Origin: Actinomyces oris
GTDB lineage: Bacteria > Actinomycetota > Actinomycetes > Actinomycetales > Actinomycetaceae
Direction of reading: 5' to 3'
Length of the DNA stretch: 59,611 bases
NCBI RefSeq assembly: GCF_001937445.1
Contig: NZ_MSKS01000020.1
Span: forward strand, 1 to 59,611
Shown: positions 16,938 through 25,758 of the stretch, piece by piece
Position numbering within the stretch: the stretch's first letter is position 1
Layout: each line of letters begins with the position of its first letter
Program-made: the position numbers and the translations under genes
The notes under the pieces: model-generated
The model's database searches: none
Told to the model about the DNA's origin: nothing
What the model saw: only the letters and a program-made list of their open reading frames with translations

Positions 16938-18851
16938 TTGTCGGACGTGTCGACCTCCCCTTGCGTTGCCCCCGAGTGGGCTGCTCGCGCCGGTCGGCTG
17001 CTGGAGCTCAGTGAGCGCCTGGCCGAGTCGGGCCGTCGGGGGGAGGCGCTGGATGCCGCACGGGAGGCCTGCCAGGTTCTCCGGGGCCTGGCCCGGCTCG
17101 ATTCGGGCACGTACCTGCCCGATCTCGCAGGGGGGCTCTCCGTCATGGCAGCCCGCCTGCGCGAGACCCGCCGCAGGCGTGAGGGGGTTGCGGTCTCACA
17201 GGAGACGGTCCGGATCCGACGGCGCCTGACCCGGCACGACTACGACGCCCACGCCTCCGGTCTGGCGCAGGCGCTGTGCCGCCTCGCCGTCGACCTGAGC
17301 GCTTCCGGGGATCTGCGTGACGCCCTGGCCAGCGCTCAGGAGTCCGTGGACCTCTACCGGGGCCTGCGCCGGGATGATCCCGCCAACGACGAGTCCGGGT
17401 TGGTTCAGGCTCTGGTCACGCTCGCCTGCTGCCTGAGTGAGTCCGGTCGGCCGAGCGACGCCTTCGTCACCGCCCAGCAGGCCCTCACCGTCCGACGTCG
17501 TCTGGTCCGGGCTGATCCGGATGTGCACACGCACCGGCTCGCGGCGGACCTGGCCCGTCTGGCTCCCAGACTGCGCACGGTGGGCTATGTCGATGAGGCC
17601 CTCGAGATGGCCCGGGAGGCCGTGGGTCTCTACCGCCGCCTCGATGAGGAGGAGATCGGTTCGTGCACCGGTGATCTTGCCAGTGCCCTGGAGGTGCTGG
17701 CCTCTTGTGGGGCTTCCGTTGGGCGCCGAACCGAGGCCCTGGAGGCGGCTGAGGAGGCCGCTGCGCTCTACCGGGGACTGGCCCACCGCACGCCGGCGCT
17801 CTACTCGCCGAAGGCTGCCCACGCCCTGGGGACACTGGCTCGGCGCCTGAGCGACGTGGGTCGGCACCGTGAGGCGCTCGCCGCGGCCGAGGAGGCGGTC
17901 AACCTCGCTCGCGCTCTGGCCCACAGCGCCCCCGACACCCACCTGCCCGACCTGGCCGACACCCTCACGGTCCAGGCCGCCTGCCTGCGTGATGGCGGCA
18001 GCCTGAACCGCGCGCTGGCTGCCTCGCGGGAGGTGGTCAACATTCGGCGCACTCTGGTGAGCAGCAGTCCCGGCACTGACACCCCGGCCCTGGCCGAGTC
18101 CCTGTACGTCCTCGCCGTCTACCTGTACACGGCCGGGCAGCTGCAGGAGTCCTTCGCCATGGCCTGGGAGGCCATCGACATCTACCGGCGGCTGGTCCGT
18201 ACCAACCCGGCCCCTCATACCGCCGACCTGGCTCGGGCGCTCAACATCCTCACCTTGAACCTCAGCCGGGCCGGGCGTGCGCACGAGGCCTTGGCTGCGG
18301 TGCAGGAGGCGGTCACCTTCTACCGGAACCTGGCCCAGGTCGATCCGGCCGCCTACAAGCCGGACCTGGCGGCATGCCTGCACAACCTGGCCACGTGCCT
18401 GAGTGACGTCGGGGACCGCTCCGCCGCCTTGGCCGCGATCCGAGAGACGGCGGCTATCCGCCGGGAGTTGGCCGAGCGCGACCCGGCGACGCACGCCCCG
18501 GCGCTGGCCCCGTGCCTGCACCGGCTCGCCAAGCGCCTGGCCGAGGCCGGTCACCGGTGCGAGGCCCTGGAGACCGCACGGGAGGCGGTCATCGCCTACC
18601 GGGGTCTGGCCCGCAGGCGCCCGGAGGACTTCGGCCGGGGGCTCGCCTGCGCGCTGGGAACCTATGCCTCAGTCCTCGAGTGGACGGGCAGGGATGCCGA
18701 CGCCGCCCGCATCCGCCAGGAAATCAAGGACGTGACGGAGGATGTGGCTCTGGAGACCTCCGTCACGGGTTCTGAGTCATCCGACCACTCGCGTCGACGG
18801 GCTGAGGGCCCCGCTGATGGAGACCACTCCCCGCCTCCACCCCGCCTCTGA
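16938..18851 (+). CDS. Long tetratricopeptide-repeat protein
   Basis: The 637-aa protein is built almost entirely of about 12 TPR-like units of roughly 48 residues. Each carries a pattern like EALAAAEEAVNLYRxLA...P..H.PDLAxxLxxLAxxLxxxG. No signal peptide, membrane segment or catalytic domain is visible, so it is probably a cytoplasmic scaffold. Start is TTG at 16938 or, perhaps better, GTG at 16947, which has GAGG at a normal distance. A shorter paralogue follows 59 bp downstream. The C-terminal DADAARIRQEIKDVTEDVALETS is closely echoed in a fragment at 20034-20150, pointing to duplication and decay within this cluster. Partner and function are unknown. Confidence 0.85.
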   Translation: MSDVSTSPCVAPEWAARAGRLLELSERLAESGRRGEALDAAREACQVLRGLARLDSGTYLPDLAGGLSVMAARLRETRRRREGVAVSQETVRIRRRLTRHDYDAHASGLAQALCRLAVDLSASGDLRDALASAQESVDLYRGLRRDDPANDESGLVQALVTLACCLSESGRPSDAFVTAQQALTVRRRLVRADPDVHTHRLAADLARLAPRLRTVGYVDEALEMAREAVGLYRRLDEEEIGSCTGDLASALEVLASCGASVGRRTEALEAAEEAAALYRGLAHRTPALYSPKAAHALGTLARRLSDVGRHREALAAAEEAVNLARALAHSAPDTHLPDLADTLTVQAACLRDGGSLNRALAASREVVNIRRTLVSSSPGTDTPALAESLYVLAVYLYTAGQLQESFAMAWEAIDIYRRLVRTNPAPHTADLARALNILTLNLSRAGRAHEALAAVQEAVTFYRNLAQVDPAAYKPDLAACLHNLATCLSDVGDRSAALAAIRETAAIRRELAERDPATHAPALAPCLHRLAKRLAEAGHRCEALETAREAVIAYRGLARRRPEDFGRGLACALGTYASVLEWTGRDADAARIRQEIKDVTEDVALETSVTGSESSDHSRRRAEGPADGDHSPPPPRL

Positions 18852-18910
18852 GCCGATGAGCCTCGCTAAACTCTTGAGCGCACTCGCCCCCGCTCTGAAA
18901 GAACCGTCGC

Positions 18911-20032
18911 ATGTCCGCCTCCTACCCACAGGACAGAGCCCGGCACGACTACGCCTCCCAACAGCTGGATCTCAGTGCCGGCTTGTCGCACTCCGGCAGA
19001 TCGGAGGAGGCTGTCGCTGCCGCGCGTAACGCCGTCGGTGCCCTGCGTGACCTGGCGCGGTCCAACGGCGCCTACACTGCCGATCTCGCCACGACCCTGA
19101 ATCTTCTCGCAGTGCGCCTGGGCGAGGCCGGCTATCAGGACGAGGGCCTGGTCGCCGCCCAGGAGGTCGTCAGCATCCGACGTCACCTGGCGCAGATCGA
19201 CCCTGGCGCACACACCGCAGAACTCGCCGAGGCGCTGAACAACCTCTCGATCGACCTCCACACGGCCGAACGGGAGACCGAGGCCATGGCTGCCGCTGAG
19301 GAGTCCGTCAACCTCTACCGGCACCTGGCGCAGGCCGACTTCTCGGCCCACGCCTCCGGACTCACCATGGCCCTGAACACCTTCGCCAACCGGCTGCGCG
19401 GCTCCGGGCGGCGCGACGAGGCGCTGGCCGCCGCTCAGGAGGTCGTCAGCATCCGACGCCGACTGGTTCAGTCCGATCCCGGCGCCTACGTCGGTGAGCT
19501 TGCAGCATCGTTGACGAATCTGACCGGTCACCTGGCCGGTGCCGAGCAGTACAGGGAGGCCGCGGACACTGCGCAGGAGGCAGTCACCCTGTACAGGCGG
19601 CTGATCTGGGAGACCCCTGGTCAGTACACCTCCGATTTCGGGAAGGCTCTGAATAATCTCGTCATCGTGCTGACCCGGGGCGAGCGTTTCGACGAGGCAC
19701 TGGTCGCCGAGCAGGAGATGGTCTCGCTCTATCGGAGCCTGGCGCAGCACAACCCGGCCGCATACTCCCACAGGCTCTCCACGGAGCTCATCGATCTGGC
19801 CAAGCGCCTGTCCAACGCCGAGCGGAACGACGAGGCGCTGGCCGCCTCCCGGGAGGCCACGGCTCTTCTTCGTAGCCTCTCCGACCACGATCCGCAGTCC
19901 TTCAGCCGCTCCCTCATCAGCGCGCTTGACGTCAACGCGACGATCCTGGAGTTCTGCGGACTGGTTGAGGAGTCCTCCCGTCTGCGGCACGAGCGCGACA
20001 TGCTCGTCATGCGCCTCGGGGAGGGCCGGTGA
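18911..20032 (+). CDS. Second tetratricopeptide-repeat protein, paralogue of the preceding gene
   Basis: The 373-aa protein consists of about 7 of the same 48-residue TPR-like units as its neighbour (for example EALAAAQEVVSIRRRLVQSDPGAY). It has no signal peptide or membrane segment. It starts with ATG at 18911, with GAAAGA upstream. Its end (CGLVEESSRLRHERDMLVMRLGEGR) replaces the DADAARIRQEI tail of the first paralogue. A tail of that kind lies immediately downstream as a separate fragment. Tandem TPR paralogues of this sort are common in actinobacteria and have no established role. Confidence 0.85.
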   Translation: MSASYPQDRARHDYASQQLDLSAGLSHSGRSEEAVAAARNAVGALRDLARSNGAYTADLATTLNLLAVRLGEAGYQDEGLVAAQEVVSIRRHLAQIDPGAHTAELAEALNNLSIDLHTAERETEAMAAAEESVNLYRHLAQADFSAHASGLTMALNTFANRLRGSGRRDEALAAAQEVVSIRRRLVQSDPGAYVGELAASLTNLTGHLAGAEQYREAADTAQEAVTLYRRLIWETPGQYTSDFGKALNNLVIVLTRGERFDEALVAEQEMVSLYRSLAQHNPAAYSHRLSTELIDLAKRLSNAERNDEALAASREATALLRSLSDHDPQSFSRSLISALDVNATILEFCGLVEESSRLRHERDMLVMRLGEGR

Positions 20033-20033
20033 C

Positions 20034-20150
20034 ATGGCGCCTTCCACCCCTGCGTCTCCATCCGTGTCCGACGCCGCAGCCCGCATCCGCCAGGAGATCG
20101 AGGCCGCCACGGAGCAGAGGGCGTTGGAGGACTCCATCGTGAGCTTCTGA
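20034..20150 (+). pseudogene. C-terminal fragment of a third TPR paralogue
   Basis: A 38-codon frame starts one base after the stop of the second TPR gene and ends SDAAARIRQEIEAATEQRALEDSIVSF. This matches the C-terminus of the first TPR protein (DADAARIRQEIKDVTEDVALETS). It carries no TPR unit of its own. The simplest reading is the leftover 3' end of a deleted or recombined paralogue; a functional microprotein is less likely. Confidence 0.6.
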
Positions 20151-20203
20151 GGAGCGGCACCGGCCCGGCGGCGCGGACGCGGGTGTGGAACGCGAAGCCG
20201 AAC

Positions 20204-20321
20204 GGATCGGGGACTGCGTTCTCCGTCCAGAACGTACTTTTCCCACAAATGACTGCACTCCACCCCCAGTGGTCTGCAGGACATCGCAGTTCTCGTCGGA
20301 GAAGTACGTCCTCGATCAAGG
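20204..20321 (+). repeat. Dispersed 118-bp element, family 3, copy 1
   Basis: The element matches the reverse complement of 32021-32138 over its whole length. Shared blocks include GGATCGGGG, CTGCGTTCTCC, ACGTACTT, TCTGCAGGA, CGCAGT and CGATCA. Two inverted copies of ACGTACTTyTCC (20233 and 20298 regions) give it a palindromic layout. It sits in the 440-bp gap between the TPR fragment and the rplQ terminator, between convergent genes. A weakly similar peptide can be read in both copies (GSGxAFSxQxVLxPQ), but it has no start signals. Confidence 0.75.
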
Positions 20322-20523
20322 TCCCCCGACACGAAGGACCCCGGCCTGCCAGTCCCCGCGCTGATCTTCTCGGCTCTCTCATCAGCCTCGCCCAGTCACC
20401 GGCTGTCTGAGCGGTGAACATCGGCTGGTGCGGGGAGCCCGGCGCAGGCAGGCCGCTTTCGCCTCAGGGGCGCTTCAGGACCTGGCCGGTGACGACGCCG
20501 TCGGCCACCATCCACCGAGCACG

Positions 20524-20563
20524 CAGGGAGGGCCGGTCACCATTGGGTGACCGGCCCTCCCTG
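20524..20563 (-). terminator. Terminator hairpin of the alpha operon
   Basis: A perfect 18-bp stem (CAGGGAGGGCCGGTCACC at 20524-20541 with 20546-20563) and an ATTG tetraloop lie 28 bp beyond the rplQ stop. It ends transcription of the infA-to-rplQ unit and may also act on convergent transcripts. Confidence 0.85.
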
Positions 20564-20591
20564 AGTTCTCGCTCAGAGCGTCAGCTCTGGC

Positions 20592-21317
20592 TCATTTCTC
20601 GACCTTCTGGGCGGCGGCGCCGCCGGCGGGGGCGAAGCCCGCGGCCTCGGCGTCCTCGGCGCTGGCGAACCAGACCTCGGCGACCGTGGCGTCGTACCAG
20701 CGCGAGCCGGGAACGTGGTACTTCATGGAGTCCTCGTTGCCCTTGACCAGGTGGTCGTCGTCGGGAGCGTCAGTGGCGCCCTCCTCGAGGCGGACCGCGC
20801 CGGCGTACTCGGCCTTGTCAGCCTTCTCAGCCTTGTCGGCCTTCTCCTCAGCCTTCTCGGTCGTGGCCTTCTTCTCGGCCTTGTCCTCGTCGGCGACGGC
20901 CTTCTGGGCGGCCTTCTTGGCGGTGGCGACCGCGTCGTCCACGATCTCCTTGCGGGCAACCGGCTCCAGCACCAGGGAGATGACCGCCATGGGGGCGTTG
21001 TCGCCCTTGCGGGGGGTCGTCTTGATGATACGGGTGTAACCGCCCTCGCGGCCCTCGAACTTGGGGGCGAGCTCCTCGAAGAGACGGTAGACGGCGTACT
21101 TGTCCGTCACCTTCTTCAGCACGGTGCGGCGGGCGTGCAGGTCACCGCGCTTGCCCTTGGTGATGAGCTTCTCGACGTAGGGACGCAGGCGACGGGCGCG
21201 AGCCTCCGTGGTCTTGATCGACTCGTGGACGATGAGCTGCGTGGCCAGGTTGGCGAGCAGGTGACGCTCGTGCTGGGCACTGCCGCCCAGACGGGGACCC
21301 TTAGTGGGGCGAGGCAT
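20592..21317 (-). CDS. rplQ: Ribosomal protein L17 with long C-terminal extension
   Basis: Residues 1 to about 120 are a normal L17 ([34 protein letters not shown]...[19 protein letters not shown]). The protein then continues to 241 aa. An Ala/Lys/Glu linker of about 55 residues ([25 protein letters not shown] region) comes first. A compact final module follows, with the pattern [32 protein letters not shown], resembling the small sunset-type domain found appended to other actinobacterial proteins. The extension roughly doubles the family length. Start ATG at 21317. Last gene of the alpha operon, 30 bp after rpoA. Confidence 0.95.
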   Translation of the reverse strand: MPRPTKGPRLGGSAQHERHLLANLATQLIVHESIKTTEARARRLRPYVEKLITKGKRGDLHARRTVLKKVTDKYAVYRLFEELAPKFEGREGGYTRIIKTTPRKGDNAPMAVISLVLEPVARKEIVDDAVATAKKAAQKAVADEDKAEKKATTEKAEEKADKAEKADKAEYAGAVRLEEGATDAPDDDHLVKGNEDSMKYHVPGSRWYDATVAEVWFASAEDAEAAGFAPAGGAAAQKVEK

Positions 21318-21347
21318 GGTTGTCTCCTAGGTGAATAACGAGCCGGC

Positions 21348-22349
21348 TCAGGCCTGGGTCTCGTCGCTGAACGTGGGGTTGGCGTAGTCGTCGTCCGAGA
21401 CGTAGTCGACCGGGGAGCCCTTGAGGGAGAGTCCCAGCTCGGCCAGCTTGTCCTTGATCTCGGAGATGGACTTGGCGCCGAAATTACGGATGTCGAGCAG
21501 GTCGGCCTCGCTGCGCGAGACGAGCTCACCGACGGTGTGGATGCCCTCGCGCTTGAGGGCGTTGGAGGAGCGGGCCTGCAGGTCGAGCTCGTCGATCATG
21601 AGGGCCAGGTCCTGCTGGAAGGCCTCGTCGATCGGCGAGGGGCCGACCTCGATGCCCTCGGCCTCGACGTTGAGCTCACGGGCCAGGCCGAAGAGCTCCA
21701 CGAGCGTCTTACCGGCGGAGGCCAGGGCGTCACGCGGGATGATGGAGGACTTGGTCTCGACGTCGACGATGAGACGGTCGAAGTCGGTGCGCTGCTCCAC
21801 ACGGGTCGCCTCGACGGAGTAGGAGACCTTCTTGACCGGCGAGTAGATCGAGTCCACCGGGATGCGGGAGATCTCCGCGTTGGGGTCCTTGTTCTGGTTG
21901 GCGGAGACGTAGCCGCGGCCGCGCTCGACGGTCAGCTCGATCTCCAGCTTGCCCTTTTCGTTGAGAGTGGCGATGACCAGGTCGGGGTTGTGGATCTCGA
22001 CGCCGGCCGGCGGGGTGATGTCACCGGCGGTGACCTCGCTCGGACCGGACTTGCGCAGGTACATGACGACCGGCTCGTCGTTCTCCGAGGACAGGACGAT
22101 CTCCTTGATGTTGAGGATGATCTGGGCGACATCCTCCTTGACCCCGGGGATCGTGCGGAACTCGTGGGGCACCCCGTCGATGCGGACGCTGGTCACGGCC
22201 GCCCCCGGGATGGAGGACAGCAGCGTGCGGCGCAGGGAGTTGCCGAGCGTGTAGCCGAAGCCGGGCTCGAGGGGCTCGAGCACGAAGCGCGAGCGGCGGT
22301 CCTCGACCACGACCTCCTCGGTGAGCGTGGGTCGCTGTGCAATGAGCAC
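21348..22349 (-). CDS. rpoA: RNA polymerase alpha subunit
   Basis: The 333-aa protein is the normal length for RpoA. The N-terminal assembly domain includes [35 protein letters not shown]. The C-terminal DNA-contact domain follows a short linker, with [35 protein letters not shown]. Start ATG at 22349, preceded by GAAAGGAAA. It follows rpsK directly. In E. coli and many other bacteria rpsD stands between rpsK and rpoA, but it is absent here. Confidence 0.98.
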   Translation of the reverse strand: MLIAQRPTLTEEVVVEDRRSRFVLEPLEPGFGYTLGNSLRRTLLSSIPGAAVTSVRIDGVPHEFRTIPGVKEDVAQIILNIKEIVLSSENDEPVVMYLRKSGPSEVTAGDITPPAGVEIHNPDLVIATLNEKGKLEIELTVERGRGYVSANQNKDPNAEISRIPVDSIYSPVKKVSYSVEATRVEQRTDFDRLIVDVETKSSIIPRDALASAGKTLVELFGLARELNVEAEGIEVGPSPIDEAFQQDLALMIDELDLQARSSNALKREGIHTVGELVSRSEADLLDIRNFGAKSISEIKDKLAELGLSLKGSPVDYVSDDDYANPTFSDETQA

Positions 22350-22506
22350 GTGGTTTCCTTTCGTCGCGGCGCCCGCTATATGACGCCGTTCCTCATGGGT
22401 GGAGCAACCGGCCCGACCGGGCCGGCCCTACTCCGCGTCCCGCCGTGGGGGCGGAACGTGGTGGGACGACGACGCAGCAACCGGCTGCGCCGTCGTCCCG
22501 TGAAGC

Positions 22507-22908
22507 TCAGACGCGACGGCGCTTGGGCGGGCGGCAGCCGTTGAAGGCCTGGGGGGTGACGTCGGTGATCGAGCCGACCTCGAGGCCGGCGGCCTGGAGG
22601 GAGCGGATCGCGGTCTCGCGGCCGGAGCCGGGACCCTTGACGAAGACGTCAACCTTCTTCATGCCGTGCTCCTGGGCGCGCCGGGCGGCGGCCTCGGCGG
22701 CGAGCTGGGCGGCGTAGGGGGTCGACTTGCGCGAGCCCTTGAAGCCGACCTGGCCGGAGGAGCACCAGGCGATGACGGCGCCCTGCGGGTCCGTCAGCGA
22801 GACGATGGTGTTGTTGAAGGTGGACTTGATGTAGGCGTGACCGTGGGTAACGTTCTTGCGGTCCTTGCGGCGCGTCTTGCGCGCGGCGGCGCGGGTCTTG
22901 GGAGGCAT
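22507..22908 (-). CDS. rpsK: Ribosomal protein S11
   Basis: The 133-aa small-subunit platform protein S11 is recognisable from [53 protein letters not shown] and the C-terminal [16 protein letters not shown]. The N-terminus is rich in Arg and Lys, as usual. Start ATG at 22908 with GAAGAAGGAAG upstream. It lies between rpsM (61 bp upstream) and rpoA. Confidence 0.98.
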   Translation of the reverse strand: MPPKTRAAARKTRRKDRKNVTHGHAYIKSTFNNTIVSLTDPQGAVIAWCSSGQVGFKGSRKSTPYAAQLAAEAAARRAQEHGMKKVDVFVKGPGSGRETAIRSLQAAGLEVGSITDVTPQAFNGCRPPKRRRV

Positions 22909-22969
22909 TCTTCCTTCTTCGTGATGAGGTCGTCACTGCGCCCTGCGCTGGGCGGGCGCGAGCTGCTGC

Positions 22970-23344
22970 TTACTTGGCCTTCTTCTTACCGGCCACGGTG
23001 CGCTTGGGGCCCTTGCGGGTACGCGCGTTGGTCTTGGTGCGCTGACCGTGCACCGGCAGGTGGCGGCGGTGGCGCAGGCCCTGGTAGCAGCCGATCTCGA
23101 TCTTGCGGCGGATGTCCGCCTGGACCTCACGACGCAGGTCACCCTCAACCTGGTAGTTGCCGTCGATGTGGGTGCGGAGCTTGACCAGCTCCTCCTCGGT
23201 GAGGTCCTTGACGCGGGTGTCGGGGTTGACGCCCGTCGCCTTCAGGGTCTCGTCCGCGCGGGTGCGTCCGATCCCGAAGATGTAGGTGAGTGCGACCTCG
23301 ACTCGCTTCTCGCGAGGCAGGTCGACACCGGAAATGCGTGCCAC
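22970..23344 (-). CDS. rpsM: Ribosomal protein S13
   Basis: The 124-aa protein S13, of the small-subunit head, starts [30 protein letters not shown]. It ends in the basic tail [23 protein letters not shown] that contacts tRNA. GTG at 23344 is chosen because it begins the conserved N-terminus and has AGGAG nine bases upstream; the frame extends 12 codons further without support. It follows rpmJ. Confidence 0.97.
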   Translation of the reverse strand: MARISGVDLPREKRVEVALTYIFGIGRTRADETLKATGVNPDTRVKDLTEEELVKLRTHIDGNYQVEGDLRREVQADIRRKIEIGCYQGLRHRRHLPVHGQRTKTNARTRKGPKRTVAGKKKAK

Positions 23345-23509
23345 GGTGTGGTTCTCCTGTGTGCTCCCGGAGGTCGTCACCCATCTCCCCCACCTCGCCT
23401 GGTGGCCCCGGCCTCCGAGAACCGGGGGTTGCGGACCCGCGGTGCGGGTGCGCTGGGATGGGTGCTGGAAAGGGCCGTCCAGCTTACTGGGCGGCCCGGC
23501 GCCGGGGAC

Positions 23510-23623
23510 TCAGCCCTGACGCTGCTTGTGCCGCGGGTTCTCGCAGATGACCATGACGCGGCCGTGGCGACGAATCACCTTGCAGCTGTCACAGATCTTC
23601 TTGACGCTCGGCTTGACCTTCAT
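23510..23623 (-). CDS. rpmJ: Ribosomal protein L36, zinc-binding form
   Basis: This 37-aa protein reads [17 protein letters not shown], then a [11 protein letters not shown] tail. The four zinc ligands Cys11, Cys14, Cys27 and His32 are present (C+ form), so it should need zinc. GGAGGA lies 5 to 10 bases before the ATG. It lies between infA and rpsM, its usual place. A 165-bp gap containing an imperfect GGGCCGTCC/GGGCGGCCC hairpin separates it from rpsM. Confidence 0.97.
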   Translation of the reverse strand: MKVKPSVKKICDSCKVIRRHGRVMVICENPRHKQRQG

Positions 23624-23656
23624 GATGTTCCTCCGCCGGCTCTGGGAGCCGACATG

Positions 23657-23878
23657 TCACTTGTACCGGTAGACGATTCGGCCGCGGGACAGGTCGTAGG
23701 GGCTCAGCTCCACGACCACCCGGTCCTCGGGGAGGATGCGGATGTAGTGCTGCCGCATCTTTCCGGAGATGTGCGCGAGCACGACGTGCCCGTTGCTCAG
23801 CTCCACCCGGAACATCGCGTTCGGAAGGGCCTCGACGACCGATCCCTCGACCTCGATGACTCCGTCCTTCTTAGCCAT
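23657..23878 (-). CDS. infA: Translation initiation factor IF-1
   Basis: The 73-aa OB-fold initiation factor matches the family end to end: [27 protein letters not shown], then [25 protein letters not shown] and [14 protein letters not shown] lies 5 bases upstream of the ATG. It heads the alpha operon. The 269-bp gap to map (23879-24147) presumably contains its promoter, but I could not identify one with confidence. Confidence 0.98.
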   Translation of the reverse strand: MAKKDGVIEVEGSVVEALPNAMFRVELSNGHVVLAHISGKMRQHYIRILPEDRVVVELSPYDLSRGRIVYRYK

Positions 23879-24147
23879 GTTCCTCCATCGGTGCTTTCTC
23901 GCTCGAGTTCACCCCGACGACGTCGCCGCCGGGCAGCCGCGGTCGCCATTGCGCAGGCCCACCGCAGGTCCCCGTTGCCAGGGTCGTGAATGCGGCATGA
24001 GGGCATGCGTCATCGACGGACGCGCGTCCAGCGGATAACTTTACGGCAGACGGCCCGGGCTCCACCATGCCAGATGGCGCGATTACGCGGTGTTTCCTGA
24101 CACACCGCGGGTAAGCGCATCCTCGCAGCAGGTCCCGCCTCAGCGTC

Positions 24148-25029
24148 TCAGCCCAGTGCCTTGGGCTCGATGCTGTAGGGGGCCAGGCCCTCGGCGCCGC
24201 CGTCGGGCGCGGTGAGGACCCACACTCCGCCGGGGACGATGGCGACGGTGTGCTCCCACTGGGCGGCGTGGGAGCCGTCCCGGGTGACGACGGTCCAGCC
24301 GTCGTCGAGCTCGCGCGTGGCCGGGCTGCCGCCGGTGAGCATGGGCTCGATGGCCAGCACCATGCCGGGGCGCAGGCGGGGGCCGCGCCGTTTGACGGAG
24401 TAGTTGAGGACGTCGGGGGCCATGTGCATGCTCGTGCCGATGCCGTGGCCGACGTACTCCTGGAGAATCCCCAGCTCGTGGCCCTCCCGCTCGGCCACGT
24501 CCGCGACAACGGCCTCGACGGCGTCGCCGACCGCGTTGAGGCGCAGCTGGCGTCCGCGCCCCTCCCCCGCCGCGGCGCGGGCGACGGCGGCGATGGCCTC
24601 CCACAGGGCCTGCCGGGTGGTGGTGTCCACGAGCCGGTCGGTCTGGCTCAGGTACGTCCCGCCGACGACGGTGGTGAAGGCGGCGTCGCCGTGCCACTGG
24701 GTGCCGTCCTCGTCGAGGATGTAGGCGCCGCAGTCGAAGGTGACCAGGTCGCCGTCGGCCAGGACCCGCTCACCGGGGATGCCGTGGACGACCTCGTCGT
24801 TGACGGAGATGCACACGGTGGCCGGGTAGTCGTAGTAGCCCAGGAAGTTGGAGTGGGCGCCGGCGGCCTCGATGACCCCGGCCGAGACGGCGTCGAGCTC
24901 GGCGGTGGTGATCCCGGCGCGCACCGCCTTGCGCAGAGCGGCGTGGATGTCGGCGACGACGAGCCCGGCCCGGCGCATGAGGCGGACCTGCTCCGGCGTC
25001 TTGATCTGGATCTGTTCGCGTGAGAGCAC
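24148..25029 (-). CDS. map: Methionine aminopeptidase, type I
   Basis: The 293-aa metalloprotease removes the initiator Met from nascent proteins. Metal ligands appear in the standard order: the Asp of VTFDCGAY, the Asp of GDAAFT, the His of YVGHGIGTSMH, the Glu of AIEPML and a late Glu (QWEHTVAIV). The first 30 codons of the open frame upstream have no homology. GTG at 25029 is preferred because a perfect AGGAGG precedes it by 5 bases. The C-terminus is slightly longer than in E. coli. It follows adk, separated by a hairpin at 25125-25156. Confidence 0.96.
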   Translation of the reverse strand: MLSREQIQIKTPEQVRLMRRAGLVVADIHAALRKAVRAGITTAELDAVSAGVIEAAGAHSNFLGYYDYPATVCISVNDEVVHGIPGERVLADGDLVTFDCGAYILDEDGTQWHGDAAFTTVVGGTYLSQTDRLVDTTTRQALWEAIAAVARAAAGEGRGRQLRLNAVGDAVEAVVADVAEREGHELGILQEYVGHGIGTSMHMAPDVLNYSVKRRGPRLRPGMVLAIEPMLTGGSPATRELDDGWTVVTRDGSHAAQWEHTVAIVPGGVWVLTAPDGGAEGLAPYSIEPKALG

Positions 25030-25124
25030 GGGTGCCTCCTGGGTCGTGTGGAGCGGGCTGGGCCTGAGGCCTGGGGCGGTTCCGGCTCCCCCGTCAGGTA
25101 TGGGGACACACCGGAGCATGCGCA

Positions 25125-25156
25125 GGCGGGTCGTCCGCGTGAGCAGACGACCCGCC
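25125..25156 (-). terminator. Hairpin between adk and map
   Basis: An 11-bp perfect stem (GGCGGGTCGTC at 25125-25135, complement at 25146-25156) with a 10-nt loop lies 15 bp beyond the adk stop. It could terminate or attenuate the secY-adk message ahead of map. Confidence 0.55.
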
Positions 25157-25170
25157 GGTGAGCGTGGGCT

Positions 25171-25758
25171 TCAGGAGCCGGTGATGCCGCGGGAGGCGAG
25201 GGCCTCCATGATGCGGCCGGTGACGACGTCGATCTCGCCCATGCCGTCGACCTGGACGAGCAGGTCGCGCTCGGCGTAGAGGTCGGCCAGCGGCGCCGTG
25301 GACTCCGCGTAGACCTCGAGGCGGCGGCGGATGACGGGCTCGGTGTCGTCGGCGCGCCCCTGCTCGCCGGCCCGCTTGAGCAGGCGGGCGACGACGGCCT
25401 CGGCGTCGGCGGTGATCTCGACGACGACGTCGAGGGCCAGGCCCGCAGCCTTCAGCATGGAGTCGAGCTCGCCGACCTGGGCCGTGGTGCGCGGGTAGCC
25501 GTCCAGGAGGAAGCCGTTCTCGCAGTCGGCCTGGGCGATGCGGTCGGCCACCATGGCGTTGGTGATGGAGTCGGGCACGTACTCGCCCTTGTCCATGTAG
25601 GCCTTGGCCTGGGTGCCGAGCTCGGTGGCGCCGGCGACGTTGGCGCGGAAGATGTCTCCGGTGGAGATGGCCGGGATGTTCAGGCGCTCGGCGATCCGGG
25701 CGGCCTGGGTGCCCTTGCCCGCTCCGGGGGGACCGAGAAGAACCATGCGTGCGCTCAT
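25171..25758 (-). CDS. adk: Adenylate kinase
   Basis: The 195-aa enzyme interconverts ATP, ADP and AMP. It has the P-loop MVLLGPPGAGKGTQAARIAERL, the AMP-site block ISTGDIFRANV, and DGYPRTTAQ (as DGFPRT in other species). It is the short form, without the zinc-binding LID insertion, as in other actinobacteria. ATG at 25758 begins MSARMVLLG and overlaps the secY stop by 4 bp (ATGA), so the genes are translationally coupled. An in-frame extension upstream lies inside secY and is not real. Confidence 0.97.
   Translation of the reverse strand: MSARMVLLGPPGAGKGTQAARIAERLNIPAISTGDIFRANVAGATELGTQAKAYMDKGEYVPDSITNAMVADRIAQADCENGFLLDGYPRTTAQVGELDSMLKAAGLALDVVVEITADAEAVVARLLKRAGEQGRADDTEPVIRRRLEVYAESTAPLADLYAERDLLVQVDGMGEIDVVTGRIMEALASRGITGS

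Noticed and set aside
16938-20032. Repeated DNA within the TPR genes as a CRISPR or satellite array
   Set aside because: The ~144-bp periodicity reflects protein repeats with diverged DNA; there are no short identical repeats with unique spacers.
20204-20321. A small protein read across both family 3 repeat copies (GSGxAFSxQxVLxPQ)
   Set aside because: The similarity follows from DNA homology of the repeat. There is no ribosome site or consistent start, and the frames continue into unrelated sequence.
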